Below are positions 59,643 to 64,000 of a stretch of DNA of 64,000 nucleotides, piece after piece; position 1 is the stretch's first letter; each line of letters starts with the position of its first letter. Origin of the DNA: Actinomadura rifamycini DSM 43936 (GTDB lineage: Bacteria; Actinomycetota; Actinomycetes; Streptosporangiales; Streptosporangiaceae). Made by a program: the position numbers and the translations under genes. The DNA lies in contig NZ_AULB01000010.1 of the NCBI RefSeq assembly GCF_000425065.1, forward strand, positions 248,001-312,000. Direction: 5' to 3'. Under the pieces are notes generated by a model. The model was given only the letters and a program-made list of their open reading frames with translations. It searched no databases and was not told where the DNA came from.

Positions 59643-60728
59643 ATGGCGCAGCAGGTACGCGGGGTCGTCGCACCCGGCAAGGGGGAGCCGGTGCGGATCG
59701 AGACGATCACGATCCCCGACCCCGGCCCGGGGGAGGCGGTGGTGGACGTCCAGGCGTGCGGGGTCTGCCACACCGACCTGCACTACCGGGAGGGCGGGAT
59801 CAACGACGAGTTCCCGTTCCTGCTCGGGCACGAGGCCGCCGGGTTGGTCGAGTCGGTCGGCGAGGGCGTCACCGAGGTCGCGCCGGGCGACTTCGTGGTG
59901 CTGAACTGGCGGGCCGTGTGCGGGCAGTGCCGGGCGTGCCTGCGGGGACGCCCGTGGTACTGCTTCGACACCCACAACGCGTCGCAGAAGATGACGCTGG
60001 CGGACGGCACGGAGCTGACGCCGGCCCTCGGCATCGGCGCGTTCGCCGACAAGACGCTGGTGGCCGCCGGGCAGTGCACGAAGGTCGACCCGGCGGCGAA
60101 GCCGGAGGTCGCGGGGCTGCTGGGCTGCGGCGTGATGGCGGGCCTCGGCGCGGCCATCAACACCGGGAACGTCGGCCGGGGCGACTCGGTCGCGGTCATC
60201 GGCTGCGGCGGGGTCGGCGCGGCGTCGGTGCTCGGCGCGCGGCTGGCCGGCGCCGCGAAGATCATCGCGATCGACCTGGACGAGCGCAAGCTCGCCACCG
60301 CGACGTCGCTCGGGGCCACGCACACGGTCCACGCGAAGGACGCCGACGTCGTCGAGTCCGTCCGGGAGCTGACCGGCGGGTTCGGCGCGGACGTCGTGAT
60401 CGAGGCGGTCGGCCGCCCGGAGACCTACGAGCAGGCGTTCTACGCCCGCGACCTCGCCGGGACGGTCGTGCTGGTCGGCGTGCCGACGCCGGAGATGAAG
60501 CTCGAGCTGCCGCTGCTGGACGTGTTCGGCCGCGGCGGGTCGCTGAAGTCGTCCTGGTACGGCGACTGCCTGCCCTCGCGCGACTTCCCGATGCTGATCG
60601 ACCTGTACCTGCAGGGACGCCTCGACCTGGAGGCGTTCGTCACCGAGACGATCGGGCTCGGCGACGTCGAGGCGGCGTTCGACAAGATGCACCGCGGCGA
60701 CGTCCTGCGCTCGGTGGTGATGCTCTGA
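59643..60728 (+). CDS. mscR: S-(hydroxymethyl)mycothiol dehydrogenase
   Basis: 361 residues from ATG 59643, with GAGGAGAC upstream. Zn-dependent medium-chain alcohol dehydrogenase: catalytic Zn ligands in [11 protein letters not shown] and LGHEAAG, structural Zn site [18 protein letters not shown] site [20 protein letters not shown]. Length (361) and context match actinobacterial MscR/AdhE2, which oxidises the formaldehyde adduct of mycothiol. The next gene (MBL fold) starts inside its stop codon (TGATG), the arrangement also seen at Rv2259-Rv2260. A promoter TGTGAC (59580) / TAGGGT (59604) with 18-bp spacing can be drawn. Confidence 0.93.
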   Translation: MAQQVRGVVAPGKGEPVRIETITIPDPGPGEAVVDVQACGVCHTDLHYREGGINDEFPFLLGHEAAGLVESVGEGVTEVAPGDFVVLNWRAVCGQCRACLRGRPWYCFDTHNASQKMTLADGTELTPALGIGAFADKTLVAAGQCTKVDPAAKPEVAGLLGCGVMAGLGAAINTGNVGRGDSVAVIGCGGVGAASVLGARLAGAAKIIAIDLDERKLATATSLGATHTVHAKDADVVESVRELTGGFGADVVIEAVGRPETYEQAFYARDLAGTVVLVGVPTPEMKLELPLLDVFGRGGSLKSSWYGDCLPSRDFPMLIDLYLQGRLDLEAFVTETIGLGDVEAAFDKMHRGDVLRSVVML

Positions 60729-61357
60729 TGGCGGCCCGCATCGACCACCTGGTCACGTCCGGGACGTTCTCGCTGGACGGCGGCACCTGGGACGTCGACA
60801 ACAACGTGTGGATCGTCGGGGACGACGCCGAGGCGGTCGTCATCGACGCGGCGCACGACGACGCGGCGATCCGGCGGGCGCTGGACGGCCGCAGGCTGGT
60901 GGCGATCGTGTCGACGCACGGGCACGACGACCACATCGACGCGGCCCCCGCCCTCGCCGACGCGACGGGCGCGCCCGTCCTGCTGCACCCGGACGACCTG
61001 ATGCTGTGGAAGCAGCGGCACCCCGACCGCGACCCGGACGGCGTCCTGGCGGACGGCCAGGTCGTCACGGTCGCCGGAACGGACCTGACGGTCCTGCACA
61101 CTCCGGGTCACAGCCCCGGCGCCGTCTGCCTGCACGCGCCGGAGCTGGGCACGGTGTTCTCGGGCGACACCCTGTTCCAGGGCGGTCCCGGGGCGACCGG
61201 GCGGTCGTTCTCCGACTTCCCGACGATCATCACGTCCATCCGGGAGCGGCTGCTGACGCTGCCGGAGGACACCGTCGTCCGCACCGGCCACGGCGACTCG
61301 ACCACGATCGGCGCCGAGGCCCCGCACCTCGAGGAGTGGATCGCCCGCGGCCACTGA
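60728..61357 (+). CDS. MBL-fold hydrolase, partner of mscR (Rv2260-like)
   Basis: 209 residues from ATG 60728, overlapping the mscR stop by 1 nt. Metal motif VSTHGHDDHIDAAP (HxHxDH), third His in LHTPGHSPGAVCL, Asp in FSGDTLFQGGPG, last His in VRTGHGDSTTIG. The strict coupling to mscR suggests it hydrolyses the S-formylmycothiol formed by MscR or recycles mycothiol, as glyoxalase-II-like enzymes do for glutathione. That step is inferred from context. No terminator was found in the 52 bp before the convergent cyclase gene. Confidence 0.9.
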   Translation: MAARIDHLVTSGTFSLDGGTWDVDNNVWIVGDDAEAVVIDAAHDDAAIRRALDGRRLVAIVSTHGHDDHIDAAPALADATGAPVLLHPDDLMLWKQRHPDRDPDGVLADGQVVTVAGTDLTVLHTPGHSPGAVCLHAPELGTVFSGDTLFQGGPGATGRSFSDFPTIITSIRERLLTLPEDTVVRTGHGDSTTIGAEAPHLEEWIARGH

Positions 61358-61409
61358 CGCCGCTCGCTGCGCCCCGACCCGCGCCCGCCCCGCCCGCCCG
61401 GTCCCGTCC

Positions 61410-63032
61410 CTAGGACGGGTCGCCGGCGGGCGCGGCGAGGCGGGTGGGGCTCGTGCGGCCGCGCAGGACGACCTCGTCGCCGAGGGCCCACCGCGCGGCC
61501 TCGTCCGGTCCGGCGGCGTCGAGGAGCGGACCGGCGGCGAGGACGCGCGCGGGCGTGGTCTTCGCCAGGTCGGTGAGCCGCGCGGCCTCGTTCACCGGGT
61601 CGCCGATCACGGTGTACTCGAAGCGCTCCTCGGCGCCGATGTGCCCGGCGACGGCCTCGCCGGCGGAGACCCCGACGGCCGCCTCGACCCCGCGGACCTC
61701 GGCGCGCAGCCGGGCCGCCAGCTCGCGGCCCGCCGCGAGCGCGCGGGCGGGCGCGTCCGGCAGGCCGACCGGCGCCCCGAAGATCGCCAGGGCGGCGTCG
61801 CCCTCGAACTTGTTGATCCAGCCGCCGTGCGCGCCGACGACCTCGACGACGACGGCGAAGAAGTCGTTGAGCAGCTTGACGACCTCGGCGGGCGGGCGGT
61901 CCGCGGCGAGCCGGGTGGACCCGATGATGTCGACGAACAGCACCGCGACCTCGCGCAGCTCGCCGCCGAGGTCGACGCCGCGCTCGACGGCGACGCGGGC
62001 GGCGTCCGCGCCGACCTGCCGGCCGAACAGGTCCCGGAGGCGCTCGTGCTCGCGCAGGCCGGCGGCCATGTGGTTGAACCCGGCCTGCAGGAGGCCGACC
62101 TCGCTCCCGTCGTAGACGGGCACTTCGACGTCGAGGTCGCCGTGCTGGACGCGGGCGAGGCCGTGCCGGACGGACTCGACGGGGTCGGCGATCGCGCGGG
62201 CCGCGCCGTAGGTGACGAGGAAGCCGACGACCAGGGCGACGCCGCCGAGGGTGAGGACCGCGACGGCGAAGTCCCGGACGGTGATCCGCGCGATGAGGAA
62301 CGAGCCGACGGCCAGGGTGATCAGGCCGAGGATCGGGACGGCGGTGCCGAGCGCCCACGCGAGGACGGACCGGGCGACGACGCCGGGCAGGCCGGTGCGG
62401 CGCGGCAGCTCGCTGCGCAGCGCGGTGGTCACCGCGCGGCGGAGCAGCCGCTCGGTGAGCAGGTAGACGATCGTGCAGGTGGTGAGGCCGCCGAGCAGGC
62501 TGGTCAGGCCGAGCTTCACGGCGAGCAGCCAGGAGAACGGCAGGTTGATCAGGACCCAGCCGACCGTCCCGATGCCCCACAGGGTCAGGTGCAGGGCCAT
62601 CAGCCGCAGCGGCCCGTACAGCAGGAGGGAGCGTTCCCGGCGCCGCGGCTCGTCGTGCCGTTCGACCAGGCGGTGGACGCGGCGGAAGAACCGTTCGCCG
62701 AGGACGAGCCCGGCCGGCACCGCTGCGGCCACGTAGACGGTGAACACGACCAGGTTGATCAGCTTGATGCGTTCGGAGAAGTCGCCGACCGGGTCGGGGA
62801 CGACGACGGCGAACAGCAGCACGACGAGCGCGCCGCCGAGGTTGGCCAGACCGGTGGCGACCGTGACCAGGATCCGGGCGCGCCGCGCGACGGCGGCCCG
62901 CGAGTCGCCGGGGCGCCCGTCGATCAGCCGCCACAGGGGGCCGAGCAGGGTCCGCCGGGGCCGCGGCGCGGTCGCGGGGGCGAGCGCCGCGCCGGGCCCC
63001 GAGGACGGATCGTCCGCCGTATCGGTCTCCAT
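61410..63032 (-). CDS. Membrane adenylate cyclase with HAMP domain (class III)
   Basis: 540 residues from ATG 63032. About six membrane helices (about 50-305), a HAMP linker (ADPVESVRHGLARVQHGDLDVEV), then the catalytic domain (about 360-530). Residues: metal Asp in FVDIIGSTRL and FEGDAALAIFG, adenine-specifying Lys in INKFEGD and Asp in YTVIGDPVNEAARL, transition-state Asn and Arg in the same segment. The pattern predicts cAMP synthesis. It matches the Rv1318c/Rv3645 class. CRP-type proteins in the window are candidate receivers. No ribosome-binding site was found at the start; a palindrome lies 87 bp upstream. Confidence 0.92.
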   Translation of the reverse strand: METDTADDPSSGPGAALAPATAPRPRRTLLGPLWRLIDGRPGDSRAAVARRARILVTVATGLANLGGALVVLLFAVVVPDPVGDFSERIKLINLVVFTVYVAAAVPAGLVLGERFFRRVHRLVERHDEPRRRERSLLLYGPLRLMALHLTLWGIGTVGWVLINLPFSWLLAVKLGLTSLLGGLTTCTIVYLLTERLLRRAVTTALRSELPRRTGLPGVVARSVLAWALGTAVPILGLITLAVGSFLIARITVRDFAVAVLTLGGVALVVGFLVTYGAARAIADPVESVRHGLARVQHGDLDVEVPVYDGSEVGLLQAGFNHMAAGLREHERLRDLFGRQVGADAARVAVERGVDLGGELREVAVLFVDIIGSTRLAADRPPAEVVKLLNDFFAVVVEVVGAHGGWINKFEGDAALAIFGAPVGLPDAPARALAAGRELAARLRAEVRGVEAAVGVSAGEAVAGHIGAEERFEYTVIGDPVNEAARLTDLAKTTPARVLAAGPLLDAAGPDEAARWALGDEVVLRGRTSPTRLAAPAGDPS

Positions 63033-63118
63033 GGGCGTGCAGGGTAGCCGGTCGGCCGGACTGTCCGTCGGTACCGGCCATGTCACCCGAAAGAGGGATA
63101 GGTCCGCCCTTTCAGTCA

Positions 63119-63138
63119 GATTGACCGGTCGGTCAATC
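63119..63138. promoter_or_regulatory. Perfect palindrome GATTGACC-N4-GGTCAATC between cyclase and SPW genes
   Basis: 8-bp arms with GGTC in the centre, in the divergent region 87 bp before the cyclase and 55 bp before the SPW gene. The form resembles TetR operators; the TetR gene at 63599 is the nearest candidate. Confidence 0.55.
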
Positions 63139-63192
63139 AGGGCACCCTCTCCGGTACCGGACCTGACGGAGCACGACCCCCGGAGGTGGCAC

Positions 63193-63531
63193 ATGGACAA
63201 GTTCGCGTGGCAGGACGGGGTGGCCTTCGCGGCCGGGCTCGTCGCGCTGCTGGCCCCCAACCTGTGGGCCGACGACGCGGGCGAGCAGCCGCTCATGGTG
63301 CTCGGCGCCCTGCTCGCGCTCGCGGGCCTGTACGCGCTGCTCGGCGCGCCCGGCCCGACGGCGTGGACGACGACCGCGTTCGCGCTGCTGATCTTCGTGT
63401 CGCCGTGGGCGTTCGGGTTCACCGGCGCCGACGCGGCGGCCTGGACGGCATGGATCGTCGGCGCCGTCGCGACTATCGTCGGCCTGTGGGGAGCCACCCA
63501 GGCGCGCGGCCGGACGCCCGCCGCGACCTGA
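63193..63531 (+). CDS. SPW-repeat membrane protein
   Basis: 112 residues from ATG 63193, with GGAGGTGGCAC upstream. Four membrane helices; the SPW motif appears as FVSPWAFGF, and the first helix pair (WQDGVAFAAGLVALLAPNLW) is its degenerate twin. Family PF03779, of unknown function, often stress-linked. It is divergent from the adenylate cyclase and separated by 67 bp, with a 9-bp hairpin (63550-63571), from a TetR gene. Confidence 0.85.
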   Translation: MDKFAWQDGVAFAAGLVALLAPNLWADDAGEQPLMVLGALLALAGLYALLGAPGPTAWTTTAFALLIFVSPWAFGFTGADAAAWTAWIVGAVATIVGLWGATQARGRTPAAT

Positions 63532-63549
63532 ACCTGAACCCGAAGCGGT

Positions 63550-63571
63550 CCCGGACGCCCGCGCGTCCGGG
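63550..63571 (+). terminator. Hairpin after the SPW gene
   Basis: 9-bp perfect stem (CCCGGACGC / GCGTCCGGG) with a 4-nt loop, 18 bp past the SPW stop. A weak terminator or attenuator before the TetR gene. Confidence 0.35.
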
Positions 63572-63598
63572 GCCGTCCGGCATGTGGGGGGAGCGCCG

Positions 63599-64000
63599 AT
63601 GAGAACGCGGCCGTCCGGGAAGCACGAGCCCGATATCGAGCCGGCGGCGGGCGGCGGGGAGGTCTCGTCCCGCACCCGCATCCTGGACGCGGCCGAGGCG
63701 CTGTTCGCCGAGCGCGGCTACGAGGCCACGTCGACGGCGCGCATCGCGCGCCGTGCGAAGGTCCCGAAGGGGCTCGTGTTCCACTACTTCCCGCAGAAGA
63801 TGGACGTCCTGGTGGCGCTGATCGACGAGCGGACGTTCGTCGAGGAACTCGACGCGTCCGGCGGCGCCGGGATGGACGACGCGGTGCCGGGCGACCCGGC
63901 GGGCACCCTCTCGCGGCTGGCCCGCAAGCTGCCGCTGCGGGCGTCCCCCGCGATGCGCCGCATCCTGTTCCGCGAGGCCGATACGCACACGTCCGTCCGG
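63599..64000 (+). CDS. TetR-family regulator, 3'-truncated
   Basis: 134 codons visible from ATG 63599, with GGGGGGAG 6 nt upstream; the gene runs off the right edge. DNA-binding domain: SRTRILDAAEALFAERGYEATSTARIARRAKVPKGLVFHYFPQKMDVLVALIDER. The first 22 residues are a hydrophilic extension. The ligand domain has only begun (LARKLPLRASPAMRRILFREAD). By position it may bind the GATTGACC palindrome upstream of the SPW and cyclase genes. Confidence 0.9.
   Translation, partial: MRTRPSGKHEPDIEPAAGGGEVSSRTRILDAAEALFAERGYEATSTARIARRAKVPKGLVFHYFPQKMDVLVALIDERTFVEELDASGGAGMDDAVPGDPAGTLSRLARKLPLRASPAMRRILFREADTHTSVR

Overview
This is about 64 kb of very GC-rich DNA with actinobacterial coding style: GTG starts, ATGA/GTGA overlaps and many apparently leaderless genes. 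Gene content fits a menaquinone-using, mycothiol- and F420-containing actinomycete. It has menB/C/D/E/F, an S-(hydroxymethyl)mycothiol dehydrogenase, two mycothiol-type DinB proteins, a PPOX/F420 flavoprotein, DUF3040 and DUF5999 proteins, GlnR-like operators and a sigma-R-like promoter. A Streptosporangiales/Thermomonosporaceae (Actinomadura-like) host is my guess from style and was not tested. I saw no tRNA, rRNA, CRISPR array, insertion sequence or prophage; the window looks chromosomal.

Layout. 1-3.3 kb: end of a thioesterase gene, then a large protein with a degenerate P-loop domain. 3.2-8.6 kb: ABC-2 exporter (two permeases, ATPase) divergent from a two-component system, with a TetR-gene remnant at the exporter's 3' end. 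8.6-13 kb: hairpin-rich gene-free stretch, WYL-DinB fusion regulator, anti-sigma-type ATPase, candidate small RNA with a sigma-R-type promoter and a perfect terminator, DUF3040 protein and a GHL10 lipoprotein. 13-20 kb: LexA-box/radical SAM gene, BioY, isochorismate synthase (menF), and a TrkA-C plus CPA2 antiporter pair. 20-25.9 kb: Nei glycosylase, desaturase, phosphatase, MFS protein and photolyase. 25.9-30.8 kb: menB-menC-menD on the minus strand and menE divergent. 30.8-36.2 kb: CDF transporter, principal-type sigma factor, phytase-like esterase and a HemD-winged-helix fusion. 36.1-41.4 kb: nitrate/nitrite assimilation (nirD, nasA, narK) with two four-box GlnR-like operators; nirB is absent. 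41.6-49.7 kb: DinB protein, TetR genes, lutABC lactate oxidation operon and small proteins. 49.7-56.5 kb: MBL, DinB and CRP genes, then a two-gene unit of a small membrane protein resembling Pycsar TM effectors and a giant CRP-HTH-NB-ARC-TPR protein. 56.7-64 kb: MBL, P-loop kinase-like protein, secreted lipase, mscR with its MBL partner, membrane adenylate cyclase, SPW protein and a truncated TetR gene.

How the parts may connect. menF and menE, 12.8 kb apart, carry near-identical palindromes overlapping their -35 regions, suggesting one regulator for menaquinone synthesis. The nitrate genes look like a GlnR regulon. The membrane adenylate cyclase could feed cyclic nucleotide to the CRP regulator and to the CRP-STAND protein; that is inference. 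The most novel-looking items are the membrane-effector/CRP-STAND pair (52108-56493), the candidate sigma-R-dependent RNA (10895-11108) and the shared men operator.
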